The translations under genes and the position numbers were made by a program. This document shows positions 25,842 through 33,606 of a stretch of DNA of 64,000 bases, piece by piece. The notes under the pieces were generated by a model. It saw only the letters and a program-made list of their open reading frames with translations, was not told where the DNA came from and made no database searches. Location: assembly GCF_003627955.1 (NCBI RefSeq), contig NZ_RBWS01000009.1, positions 124,001 to 188,000 of the forward strand. The letters are read 5' to 3'. The DNA is from Sphingobacterium puteale. GTDB lineage: Bacteria; Bacteroidota; Bacteroidia; Sphingobacteriales; Sphingobacteriaceae. Numbering within the stretch: position 1 is the first letter of the stretch; every line of letters starts with the position of its first letter.

Positions 25842-26552
25842 TTAGAAGTTTGGTTTCAATAAGTACTTGTCATAGAAACGGAAAATATGGTCGGCAGCTT
25901 CTTTTGCTGTATCGACAATGCGAAAAAGTTTCAAATCTTCTTCACTGATATACTTGTTTGGCAGCATGGTATTTTGCACCCAGTCTATTAAGCCTTTCCA
26001 ATACTCTGAACCAACCAATACGATAGGGAAGCGCGCAATCTTACCTGTTTGAATCAAGGTAATTGCTTCAAAGAGTTCGTCCATTGTTCCAAAACCCCCC
26101 GGCATGACGATATAACCTTGGGAGTATTTCATAAACATTACTTTTCGCACAAAAAAGTATTTGAACTCAAGCAATTTATCCCGATCGATATATTTGTTGT
26201 GAAATTGTTCAAATGGTAATTCAATATTTAGGCCCACGGATTTTCCGCCAGACTCATAGGCACCTTTATTCGCTGCTTCCATGATCCCCGGCCCACCTCC
26301 AGATATAATTCCATAACCGCGTTCAGTGAGTAGGGCAGCGATATCTACCGCCATCTGATAATATTTGTGTTCGCGTGGTGTACGTGCAGAACCAAATATG
26401 GATACACAGGGACCAATTTTAGCCAATTTTTCAAACCCGTCCACAAATTCTGACATGACTTTAAAAATCTGCCATGAATCTTTAACCTTAATTTCCTGCC
26501 ATGTTTTGTTCTCAAAAGCGCGGATAATTTTATCTTCTTTTGTAATGTCCAT
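25842..26552 (-). CDS. TIGR00730/LOG-family Rossmann protein
   Basis: A 236-aa protein with SIFGSARTP, ISGGGPGIMEAANKGA and the signature VMPGGFGTMDELFEA. LOG proteins hydrolyse cytokinin riboside 5'-monophosphates or other nucleoside monophosphates to base and phosphoribose; many were once called lysine decarboxylases in error. The PGGxGTxxE motif holds the catalytic Glu. Monocistronic and divergent from recR. Confidence 0.9.
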   Translation of the reverse strand: MDITKEDKIIRAFENKTWQEIKVKDSWQIFKVMSEFVDGFEKLAKIGPCVSIFGSARTPREHKYYQMAVDIAALLTERGYGIISGGGPGIMEAANKGAYESGGKSVGLNIELPFEQFHNKYIDRDKLLEFKYFFVRKVMFMKYSQGYIVMPGGFGTMDELFEAITLIQTGKIARFPIVLVGSEYWKGLIDWVQNTMLPNKYISEEDLKLFRIVDTAKEAADHIFRFYDKYLLKPNF

Positions 26553-26663
26553 ATATAACGTTATACATTTAATTTCTAAAACCCATTTTTTTTCAAAAAG
26601 GAATACAATATAGCTATTTTTTTAATACTAGCTACTTTTTGCGATTATTCTTACATTTGCATT

Positions 26664-27278
26664 ATGAATTTTTCTTCTAAACTTCTTGAGAACGCGGTTG
26701 CGGAATTTGGCAAATTACCTGGTGTGGGGCAAAAGACAGCGCTAAGGCTGGTTTTGCATTTATTGAAGCAGTCCGATCCGGAGGTGGCCCGTTTTACTGC
26801 CACTATTGACCGATTGAAAGAAGATATTCAGTATTGCCAGGAGTGCTTTAATATTTCGGACCATTCGACCTGTGAAATATGCAGTTCTTTCAAGCGGGAT
26901 AAAAGCATAATTTGTGTTGTGGAGGATACACGTGATGTTATGGCCATTGAAAATACAAATTCTTATCAGGGCGTTTATCATGTGCTGGGCGGCCTGATTT
27001 CGCCCATGGATGGCATCGGTCCGGCTGATCTTAAAATTGAAGGTTTGCTCAATCGTATTCAACGTAGTGGTGTAGAGGAAGTTATTCTTGCGTTGTCAGC
27101 AACAATGGAGGGCGATACAACGATCTTTTATCTGTACCGTAAGTTGCGTGAATTTGATATTAAGATTACGACAATCGCACGTGGTATCGCATTTGGAGGT
27201 GAACTGGAATATGTTGATGAGCTCACATTGGGCAGATCGATTGCCACGAGAGTACCCTACGAACGAAATGTAGGTTAG
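26664..27278 (+). CDS. recR: Recombination mediator protein RecR
   Basis: A 204-aa protein of normal length. N-terminal helix-hairpin-helix (KLPGVGQKTALRLVLHLL), C4 zinc finger (CQECFNISDHSTCEIC), Toprim domain (ICVVEDTRDVMAIENTNSYQGVYHVLGG) and C-terminal Walker-like segment. It works with RecO and RecF to load RecA on gapped DNA. TACATTTG only 5 nt before the start may be a -7 element of a leaderless transcript. Its stop overlaps the convergent MpaB-like gene by 4 bp. Confidence 0.95.
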   Translation: MNFSSKLLENAVAEFGKLPGVGQKTALRLVLHLLKQSDPEVARFTATIDRLKEDIQYCQECFNISDHSTCEICSSFKRDKSIICVVEDTRDVMAIENTNSYQGVYHVLGGLISPMDGIGPADLKIEGLLNRIQRSGVEEVILALSATMEGDTTIFYLYRKLREFDIKITTIARGIAFGGELEYVDELTLGRSIATRVPYERNVG

Positions 27279-28450
27279 TTGTACGTCAAATAGATCTGTT
27301 TGACTCCCTCATGAACTTTTCGGCCTTTTCGTATCTGTTGCTGCCTGACTTTATCGTTTAGGATTTGACTGTTTGCTTTTTTGTTTTTGAGGATGTTGAA
27401 GTAGGCAATTTTGCCGATAGTCGTTTTTTCCAGTCCCAACAACGCGCAGGAATAAGCTCCTAAAAGATAGTTGTTATAATACAAATGAACTTCCCGCATG
27501 AGTCTTCTGCCAAATTTGCTCCTTGGATATGCCGCGTTTACCGGTTCTTCCATTAGAGCCTGAGCGAGTGCGACACTATCTTTATCACCTTCTTTTTGGG
27601 TCATTGTCCAATAGTACAGCGATTTAATAGCCTCCTCCTCCGAATCCGGGAGGAGATCTACTGGAATTCCCAATAAAGTTCCGACATATTTCCAAAGATG
27701 GAATATACCGTCAATTTCAGTGTTTAATAAATTGAATTTCATTTGTTTGAGTCCAATTAAGTAAACTAATGAAAAGCCTAGGTTTGTTGCCAGCATATCC
27801 CAGGTGTTTAAAGGAATTCCCCATTTATCAGAATTCCAACCACTATGTTTCAATATATTCAATCGGGCAAATGAATGGATGCATCTGGTCAATAAAATGG
27901 CCTCTATACCGATACCGCCTTTTTTCAATGCATCATTGGCCGTAATATCAACCCAAAATGTAACGGTTTCCGTTAAACGCTTTGCCGCACCTTTTTTCAG
28001 CGCTCCCGTAAAAATTAGCGGTTTGTTGATTGCACTGGATTCGTAGCCACCCATAAGACAGTAATCCCTTAATACAATTAGTCCGGTTAGTCCGGAGCGT
28101 TGACTGAGTTTGATTCCCTGCTCTATTTTTTGCCGATCGAGCCACTCAGGTTCCAGAGGTAATGTATCCATGAATTCCGAAATCAGTCCAACATAATCGG
28201 CTTCAATAACTCTACCGCGTAAATAGTCCCGAATCAGTTGCTGTCCCTTTACGAAACCAATTTTCAGATGCAACTGTTCCACCAGTTGATCACAGGCTTT
28301 GTCATATTGATATAGCAAAGGTATAAATTGTGCTGCATGAGCCAAATCGGGAGTGGTTGGCAATTTAGTTAGTAAGCTGACACCAATACCCTTTGTCCAG
28401 TAAAAGTGAAAAGAAGTTGTGTTAATTTTATAGCGATCGGGAATTTTCAT
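27275..28450 (-). CDS. MpaB/rubber-oxygenase-like protein (DUF2236)
   Basis: A 391-aa protein. GLIVLRDYCLMGGYESSAINKPLIFTGALKKGAAKRLTETVTFWVDIT followed by ILLTRCIHSFARLNIL matches the oxygenase MpaB/latex-clearing family, whose members bind heme b through a conserved His (here most likely the His in RCIHSFAR). The C-terminal part has a YYNNYLLGAYSC segment. The substrate is unknown in Bacteroidota. No signal peptide. It may be transcribed with nothing else; the next minus-strand gene starts 73 bp upstream. Confidence 0.7.
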   Translation of the reverse strand: MKIPDRYKINTTSFHFYWTKGIGVSLLTKLPTTPDLAHAAQFIPLLYQYDKACDQLVEQLHLKIGFVKGQQLIRDYLRGRVIEADYVGLISEFMDTLPLEPEWLDRQKIEQGIKLSQRSGLTGLIVLRDYCLMGGYESSAINKPLIFTGALKKGAAKRLTETVTFWVDITANDALKKGGIGIEAILLTRCIHSFARLNILKHSGWNSDKWGIPLNTWDMLATNLGFSLVYLIGLKQMKFNLLNTEIDGIFHLWKYVGTLLGIPVDLLPDSEEEAIKSLYYWTMTQKEGDKDSVALAQALMEEPVNAAYPRSKFGRRLMREVHLYYNNYLLGAYSCALLGLEKTTIGKIAYFNILKNKKANSQILNDKVRQQQIRKGRKVHEGVKQIYLTYN

Positions 28451-28522
28451 TTTTGATAGTAATATATAGAGCTTGAATTTATTGGACTTGAATTCTCCTG
28501 TTCCCAGTTTAAGATCTGGTAC

Positions 28523-28885
28523 CTATTGGATAGCCCACAATACATAGGATCCCGTTACATCAATTTTTTTCCCTCTTTTTGTGAACTTGAAGTCCATATA
28601 GTCTGTCTGACAGGAAGTAACGTCACTACAGCAGAACTGTCTGGAAATTTTAAAATGAACGCGAAAGGAGCCCTTTGAGGAGACGGGATCAAATGTGATG
28701 TTTGCGATGCTAAAATCGCTCAGGGCCGGAGCACCATCTTTATCTTCCAACTGATTAACGACATGATCGTCAATCTGACGTCGTTGCTCAGGACCTAATA
28801 GTTTCGAAAACTGGACGGGATCATCAATCAGTGAGTCAAAATTACCGTCTACTGTGATTGTCAATAGTATTGCGGTTTCTGCCAT
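28523..28885 (-). CDS. Hypothetical protein (120 aa)
   Basis: A small soluble protein starting MAETAILLTITVDGNFD, with three Cys in RQFCCSDVTSCQTD (about residues 83-93) that might bind metal or form disulfides. No family recognised. It begins 3 bp after the stop of the upstream YgjP-like gene, so the two are almost certainly co-transcribed and may act together. Confidence 0.55.
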   Translation of the reverse strand: MAETAILLTITVDGNFDSLIDDPVQFSKLLGPEQRRQIDDHVVNQLEDKDGAPALSDFSIANITFDPVSSKGSFRVHFKISRQFCCSDVTSCQTDYMDFKFTKRGKKIDVTGSYVLWAIQ

Positions 28886-28888
28886 GTT

Positions 28889-29509
28889 TTAGTATATATT
28901 AAACTCCCTCCAATTGGGGATGTACAAGTTATAAATAGCTTCGGATTCTTTCTTGGTTTTTTTAGAAAATTTACAAAACGCTGCCAAAACGATCAGATTC
29001 AACTGTTCTTTATCAAGATCAATCAATCGGGAGGAAAAACAGATCTCGTTGCCTTCGATTTTATAATTCGAGTTCGATCGCTTGCTTAAACGTACAGCCC
29101 TAATCGCATAGTTATCCAGTTGCTCTTCCCAATAGCATACTATTTTGATTAATTCATTGTATAGAAGATCCATACTCCAAGCTTTGAGTAATTTTAATGT
29201 GTTTACATTCTTTCGTTGATAAACCAGAATGCTACTTGATTTAAGTTCAATGGCAGCAGGAGATACCGTCGAAAAAACTTTAACTAGGTAGGGAGTTTTG
29301 AAGAGATAATAGGGATTTTCAAGATAAGAATAGGATTGATCTCCTCCCTGATGTACTGGTGGATTGAGTTTAATATATTGCTTTAAAGAGGCAATATCGT
29401 AGTAGGGCGGGGCATAGATACGATAGGGAGAATATGTTCCCTGGATCTGAATATAATCTTTGTTCCAGCTGACGATTTCATAAAAATTATGATCAATTTC
29501 AATCTGCAT
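28889..29509 (-). CDS. YgjP/DUF45-like protein lacking the zinc-binding HExxH motif
   Basis: A 206-aa protein. A beta-rich N-terminus with YSPYRIYAPPYYDIASLKQYIK resembles the substrate-like domain of YgjP (DUF45) metallohydrolases. The C-terminal half follows the same order: WEEQLDNYAIRAVRLSKRS, then EICFSSRLIDLDKEQLNLIVLAAFCKF, then YNLYIPNWREF. In true YgjP the block after ID(Y)VVV is HELAHL; here it is LAAFCK, so no zinc site. I infer an inactive relative. Coupled to the 120-aa gene downstream. Confidence 0.45.
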   Translation of the reverse strand: MQIEIDHNFYEIVSWNKDYIQIQGTYSPYRIYAPPYYDIASLKQYIKLNPPVHQGGDQSYSYLENPYYLFKTPYLVKVFSTVSPAAIELKSSSILVYQRKNVNTLKLLKAWSMDLLYNELIKIVCYWEEQLDNYAIRAVRLSKRSNSNYKIEGNEICFSSRLIDLDKEQLNLIVLAAFCKFSKKTKKESEAIYNLYIPNWREFNIY

Positions 29510-29692
29510 ATTAAAAACTTTTTTAAGGCTATTTGAAAACCCTGTTGGTTGCTTTTCATTCTAAACTGGATTTTTAGTTCTGCGCAACATTTGGATTTTC
29601 TATAAACTGAAATCAAAGTAACTATATTTTTGCATTAAACCCATGAATTGGGAGAAAATTCATGCAATGTCTAAAACAGATACCGCCATTTT

Positions 29693-30583
29693 ATGTTTTC
29701 CAAGATTTATGATTTATCTTTGAACCTGTTTATGCATCATCCTACTGACCATTTCCCAATATTAAATCTGCAGAAGTTCTACGATGGAATAATGTCCGAC
29801 CGTGATCTACTTTTTCATGAATTAATCGGAAAGCGGGAGATTGAAGAACCTCACAAGCACGATTTTTTTATTTTACTGCTTTTTGAAAAAGGAACCGGTA
29901 CGCATACAGTGGACTTTGAAACATTTCGTTTAGGAACGCATCAATTACATCTCGTATTTCCGGGGCAGGTACATCAATGGTCGATGACAGACTCTACGCA
30001 AGGGTTGCAATTGATGATCAGCAGGATCTGGTTTGAAAGCCTTTTACCAGCTTTGCGCTTTCCGGTATCCTATTATTTGCGGCATTTGGTGATTACTTTA
30101 TCCGCATCGGGGTATCAGGCATTGGAACAGGAATTTCGGGCTGTTTCCACTGACTTGAAAGAAAAAGAAATTCTATGGGAACTTATCTACGCCAGGGTCA
30201 AAGTAATCGTATTGCTGATTAGTAAATTTGTTGCGGACAATTTTAACGATTATGACCAATATCAAGATAACCCGATTATTGCGAAATTTGTGCAATTGAT
30301 AGATTGTTGGTATAAAGCTGAACGATCTGTTGCATTTTATGCAGATAAATTAAATATTTCTGCCAATTATCTGAATGTTCTGAGCAACAGAATCTTTCAT
30401 GTATCGGCTTCTGCTTTGATTCAAGATCGGATATTGCTGGAAGCCAAGAGGTTGTTGAAAATATCGAATAAGTCCGTTAAGGATATTGTTTTTGATCTGG
30501 GCTTTTATGATAATGCCAGTTTTAGTAAGTTTTTCAAGAGCCATACGAACATGACACCCAGCCAGTTTAGGGCTCAGCCATAA
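29693..30583 (+). CDS. AraC-family transcriptional regulator
   Basis: About 296 aa (a start at 29732, MHHPTDHFP, is likely the true one as family members begin there). N-terminal cupin with EEPHKHDFFILLLFEKGTGTHTVDF and VFPGQVHQW; C-terminal double helix-turn-helix (about 215-290) with ANYLNVLSNRIF, KRLLKISNKSVKDIVFDLGFYDNASFSKFFKSHTNMTPSQFR-type blocks. It lies 77 bp upstream of an amidohydrolase on the same strand and may control it. Confidence 0.9.
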   Translation: MFSKIYDLSLNLFMHHPTDHFPILNLQKFYDGIMSDRDLLFHELIGKREIEEPHKHDFFILLLFEKGTGTHTVDFETFRLGTHQLHLVFPGQVHQWSMTDSTQGLQLMISRIWFESLLPALRFPVSYYLRHLVITLSASGYQALEQEFRAVSTDLKEKEILWELIYARVKVIVLLISKFVADNFNDYDQYQDNPIIAKFVQLIDCWYKAERSVAFYADKLNISANYLNVLSNRIFHVSASALIQDRILLEAKRLLKISNKSVKDIVFDLGFYDNASFSKFFKSHTNMTPSQFRAQP

Positions 30584-30659
30584 TATTTACAAATGATGTG
30601 ATAATATCTACAAAGCGGAAAGCCTTTAATAGCCTAGTTTTGAAAAAAATGATATTTTC

Positions 30660-31922
30660 ATGAACGAATTAATTCAGCGAAGCGAGCAGTATACACTGGA
30701 AAATGTACGGTTGGAAACAGGGTTTCTTTACCGGGAAGGACAAATTATCGGAACTGATACCGCGCTTTTCTCCATAACGATAAAGGGTGGAAAAATACAG
30801 GAAATTCGGCCGGCCCAAACCGGTGATGGAACAGGATCATTCAATGCCAATGGAAAACTTGTTTTACCCACCTTTAGGGATATGCATATCCACCTGGATA
30901 AAACGCTATACGGGCTTCCTTGGAAAGCTGTGTTTCCTAAAAACAGAACGGTGAAGGATATGATTGCACGTGAGCAGGAAATTATCCCCGAGCTACTCAA
31001 AACATCAGTGGAAAGAGCGGAAAAACTAATTATGCTGTTACAAGGCTATGGAACTAATTTCGCAAGAACACACTTTAACGTTGACCCGACTTCGGGTACT
31101 AAATCACTGGAACATCTGCTCAGGGCGCTGGAACATTTGAAAGCGTCTTTTGGTGCGGAATTGGTTGCCTTCCCGCAACATGGATTATATTACACCGATT
31201 CAACCGGACTCATGCGTGAAATTGCCGCTTGGGACAAAGTTGATTTTATAGGCGGTTTAGATCCTTATAGTATAGACGGAAGTATCGAAAAACCGATGGA
31301 CTTTACTGTTCAGTTAGCCTTGGACAACAAAAAAGGAATTGATATTCACTTGCATGAGGGGGGAGAGTCAGGTGCTAAAACCATTCATTATTTGATAGAC
31401 AAAGTACTTGAGAATCCCGAGCTACAGGGACGTACATTTATCAGTCACGCTTTTGCGTTAGCCTATATGTCTCCAAAGGATCTGCAATACACCGCTGAAC
31501 GTTTGGGCGCGGCGAAAGTCGGCATTGCCAGTTCGGTTCCTTTTCGGAATATGCTCATGCCATTACCGCAACTGCGCGAGGCAGGAGTGGAGGTGCTTAC
31601 AGGGAATGATAATGTACAGGATCATTGGGGCACTTTCGGTAGCGGAAATATGCTGCAAAAAGCGAATCTTGCGGCACAGTTGTATGGTTATGAAACGGAA
31701 TTTGACTTATCCCGTTGTCTGCGTTATGCTACAAATGGGAAATTACCGTTGGATGATAAAGGCAATAGAACATGGCCAAATGTAGGTGATGATGCAAGTT
31801 TCCTACTGGTGGATGCAAGCTGCTCCGCTGAAGCTGTATCGAGAATCTCTGCTGTGGACGGACTGCTGCATAAGGGCAATATCATAAAATGGCATAATTC
31901 GACGCCTGTTCAATCTGCTTAA
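30660..31922 (+). CDS. Amidohydrolase, cytosine-deaminase-like
   Basis: A 420-aa metal-dependent hydrolase. RDMHIHLDKTLYG (about 77) provides the HxH motif and the family's LDKT; DIHLHEGGESGAKT (about 230), FISHAFALAY and LTGNDNVQDHW (about 318) supply the other metal and proton-transfer residues, as in CodA-type deaminases. The real substrate may be a cyclic amine or nucleobase derivative. Follows the AraC gene; ends at a terminator. Confidence 0.82.
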   Translation: MNELIQRSEQYTLENVRLETGFLYREGQIIGTDTALFSITIKGGKIQEIRPAQTGDGTGSFNANGKLVLPTFRDMHIHLDKTLYGLPWKAVFPKNRTVKDMIAREQEIIPELLKTSVERAEKLIMLLQGYGTNFARTHFNVDPTSGTKSLEHLLRALEHLKASFGAELVAFPQHGLYYTDSTGLMREIAAWDKVDFIGGLDPYSIDGSIEKPMDFTVQLALDNKKGIDIHLHEGGESGAKTIHYLIDKVLENPELQGRTFISHAFALAYMSPKDLQYTAERLGAAKVGIASSVPFRNMLMPLPQLREAGVEVLTGNDNVQDHWGTFGSGNMLQKANLAAQLYGYETEFDLSRCLRYATNGKLPLDDKGNRTWPNVGDDASFLLVDASCSAEAVSRISAVDGLLHKGNIIKWHNSTPVQSA

Positions 31923-31945
31923 ACATCTCATTTATGGTACTATAT

Positions 31946-31979
31946 AGTCACTTTTTATCCTCAAAAATAGAAAGTGACT
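31946..31979. terminator. Terminator between convergent genes
   Basis: AGTCACTTT (31946-31954) pairs with AAAGTGACT (31971-31979), with flanking T- and A-runs. Confidence 0.75.
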
Positions 31980-32013
31980 TTTTAGATCAGCTCAACTGTT
32001 TTTTATAGTGCCA

Positions 32014-32610
32014 TTATTGTGCAAAGGTTGTCTTGCAATAATCAATTTTATAGTTGTTCTTTTCGACAACCAGCTGTACCTCATTTTGTGTCTTTATATC
32101 ATCACCGTAATCTATAAATACGCTGTATTTATTTGCGCTTAACTTTTTGATAAGGATGGCATTGATCGTTAAAGCATCATCATTACCTCGGCCAAATAAC
32201 CACATTTCCTGTGTATTGAGGGGATAAACATTTTTCCATTTGGCTTTGTATCGCGCTTCCGCCTCGGGTAATTCGGCATCTGTCAGATTGGAAGGGCCAT
32301 AAATTTTATTGGCATCCTGTAGGAATTCCATGAAACGTGCCGTACAGATGGTCTCTTCCTTGTCTAAATAATAGCAATACTTCCCGGGCTTCCTTTCTTC
32401 GCAGCGAAAAATAGTTTCCAGCCATTCTTTGGCCGGATCTGCAGCTACTTTTGATGCGGGCTGATCATTGTTTTTTGTACTGTCCGATAGCAAGATTTTT
32501 TTTTCGTTTCTACGCATTTCCCTAGCGGGGGTATTTGTATTGTCTGAGCTCGCGCAGCCTACGGTGACAAGCAATACAGCCAATATAGTCGAGAATATTT
32601 TTACACTCAT
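32014..32610 (-). CDS. Lipoprotein, unknown function
   Basis: A 198-aa precursor. Hydrophobic N-terminus with the lipobox VTVGC (Cys at about 19), then a polar linker and a folded domain of about 130 residues with four Cys (RCEERKPGKYCYYL, ETICTARF, YKIDYCKT). DUF3828-like architecture is possible but I am not sure. No gene partners. Confidence 0.65.
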   Translation of the reverse strand: MSVKIFSTILAVLLVTVGCASSDNTNTPAREMRRNEKKILLSDSTKNNDQPASKVAADPAKEWLETIFRCEERKPGKYCYYLDKEETICTARFMEFLQDANKIYGPSNLTDAELPEAEARYKAKWKNVYPLNTQEMWLFGRGNDDALTINAILIKKLSANKYSVFIDYGDDIKTQNEVQLVVEKNNYKIDYCKTTFAQ

Positions 32611-33102
32611 TTTAGGATGAATTCATGTTGTTTATGCAAACGTAAAATTAGTATTTATATCGGAAGTCGTTCTCATGGATTTCAGTGATATTTTTTGCTT
32701 TCCAATCGTTAATGTACGTCAACTATGCTTTGGCTTCTTCTTGTCTACGCATTCTAATTGCGCATTACAAATTAACCGCTCATATGTGAGATCTTGGTTT
32801 GTATTTTTTATTGCTTATTATCAGGGATTTGTAATTTTATTTGTTATTTTTTTGATGTTTAATTATACTGCGCAGCTTACCTGCATATTCGCCATGCGAT
32901 CTTTGTCATGTCAGCGATGATAAATGTTCTTTGATGAAAATAATAGCAAAATGCTTTTAAGATATGTGCCTCTCTTTGAAGGGAGCACGAAAATACTCTC
33001 AGGCTTTGATTTGCATCCCGGTGTCCTGTTTCTGTATAGCAGGATAGTGTTGTACCCGATGGGAATTCAATATACTGATAAGATGAAAAGCATGAGAGAA
33101 GA
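32611..33102. other. Noncoding region upstream of the tRNA-like array
   Basis: Very AT-rich to about 32900, then mixed. It contains a hairpin at 32966-32988 (GTGCCTCTC and GGGAGCAC with one bulge, loop TTTGAA) and a helix TCCTG (33024-33028)/CAGGA (33040-33044) followed by TA, which faintly recalls the acceptor-stem element of the modules downstream but without a T arm. Short plus-strand frames here show no protein-like features. Confidence 0.4.
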
Positions 33103-33113
33103 TTGCCAGGGAT

Positions 33114-33160
33114 GAAGGTTCGAATCCTTTCCCCGAAAGGGGTAGCTCAAGGGTAGAGCA
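33114..33160 (+). ncRNA. tRNA-like module 1 (GAAA-capped)
   Basis: T arm GAAGG-TTCGAAT-CCTTT (33114-33130); acceptor CCCC-GAAA-GGGG (33131-33142); TA; D arm GCTC-AAGGGTA-GAGC (33145-33159); A. Closed by TGCCA (33104-33108) and TGGCA (33161-33165), with variable loop GGGAT. Confidence 0.8.
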
Positions 33161-33180
33161 TGGCATTGTCGTTGTAGGCC

Positions 33181-33234
33181 GCAGGTTCGACTCCTGCTCC
33201 TGAGCAATCAGGATAGTTCAGCTTGGTTAGAACA
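33181..33234 (+). ncRNA. tRNA-like module 2 (GCAA-capped)
   Basis: T arm GCAGG-TTCGACT-CCTGC (33181-33197); acceptor TCCTGA-GCAA-TCAGGA (33198-33213); TA; D arm GTTC-AGCTTGGTTA-GAAC (33216-33233); A. Closed by GTTGT (33171-33175) and ACAAC (33235-33239), with variable loop AGGCC. Confidence 0.82.
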
Positions 33235-33247
33235 ACAACTCAATCGT

Positions 33248-33300
33248 GTGGGTTCGAATCCCACTTCCATTTTCGGATGGAATAGCATAAGGGTATTGCA
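33248..33300 (+). ncRNA. tRNA-like module 3 (UUCG-capped)
   Basis: T arm GTGGG-TTCGAAT-CCCAC (33248-33264); acceptor TTCCATT-TTCG-GATGGAA (33265-33282, one T-G pair next to the loop); TA; D arm GCAT-AAGGGTA-TTGC (33285-33299, one T-T mismatch); A. No closing helix across the module is seen; CAGAA after it pairs locally with TTCTG. Confidence 0.75.
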
Positions 33301-33606
33301 CAGAATTTAGGTTCTGGATTTGAAAGTTAACCTTCTTTAAAAAGGTCAGTTAATTAAAGCTTGCTATAGTTTGTCCGGTTCTGGAGAGCGCTTTGTCTCT
33401 CTTTGGAGCAGTTGGTGAGGGGCCTGTGATCGGGAACATCTCATACAGAGCCGATATAGGAAGAACCAGATAGCAACTAGCGGTGCTAGCTTTCTTGAAG
33501 TTTCTAAGTGTAAAGATCTGTAGGGCTCTTTTTGATTCCGCCCTGCATCGATGGACAAATAATAGCGGTTTTTTTCATTAGATAATAGTATAAAACAACA
33601 GATAGT

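Larger units (their letters stand above)
33104..33316 (+). ncRNA. Tandem array of three permuted, tetraloop-capped tRNA-like modules
   Basis: Three consecutive modules share one order: T arm (5 bp, TTCGAnT loop), acceptor-type stem closed by a tetraloop, TA (tRNA positions 8-9), 4-bp D arm with GG in the loop, and an A equivalent to position 26. Modules 1 and 2 are each closed by a 5-bp helix in the place of the anticodon stem (33104-33108 with 33161-33165; 33171-33175 with 33235-33239) and have a 5-nt variable loop before the T arm. Module 3 is followed by a local hairpin CAGAA/TTCTG (33301-33305, 33312-33316). The three acceptor helices differ in sequence yet all pair, which argues for selection on structure. 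The same closed-acceptor design is known in the tRNA-mimic domain of bacterial Y RNAs. The array is in the sense orientation of slipin and rtcB, starting about 290 bp downstream. Confidence 0.8.

Noticed and set aside
33002..33070. A fourth tRNA-like module upstream of module 1
   Set aside because: TCCTG/CAGGA followed by TA looks like an acceptor element, but no T arm precedes it and the D arm is not convincing.
32675..33115. Two short plus-strand reading frames (81 and 63 codons) upstream of the array
   Set aside because: Composition is not protein-like, there is no ribosome site, and the second runs into the first module; chance frames in noncoding DNA.
33136..33270. Ordinary linear tRNA genes in the array (D arm, 20- or 13-nt segment, T arm)
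   Set aside because: In the linear reading the acceptor strands do not pair (AAAGGGG with TCCTGAG; ATCAGGA with TTCCATT), one anticodon arm is too short, and there is no encoded CCA. In the permuted reading all acceptor strands pair through stable tetraloops.
33317..33360. A fourth module after module 3
   Set aside because: A 5-nt spacer and a weak AAAG/CTTT hairpin follow, but the loop is not a T loop and no acceptor or D arm follows.
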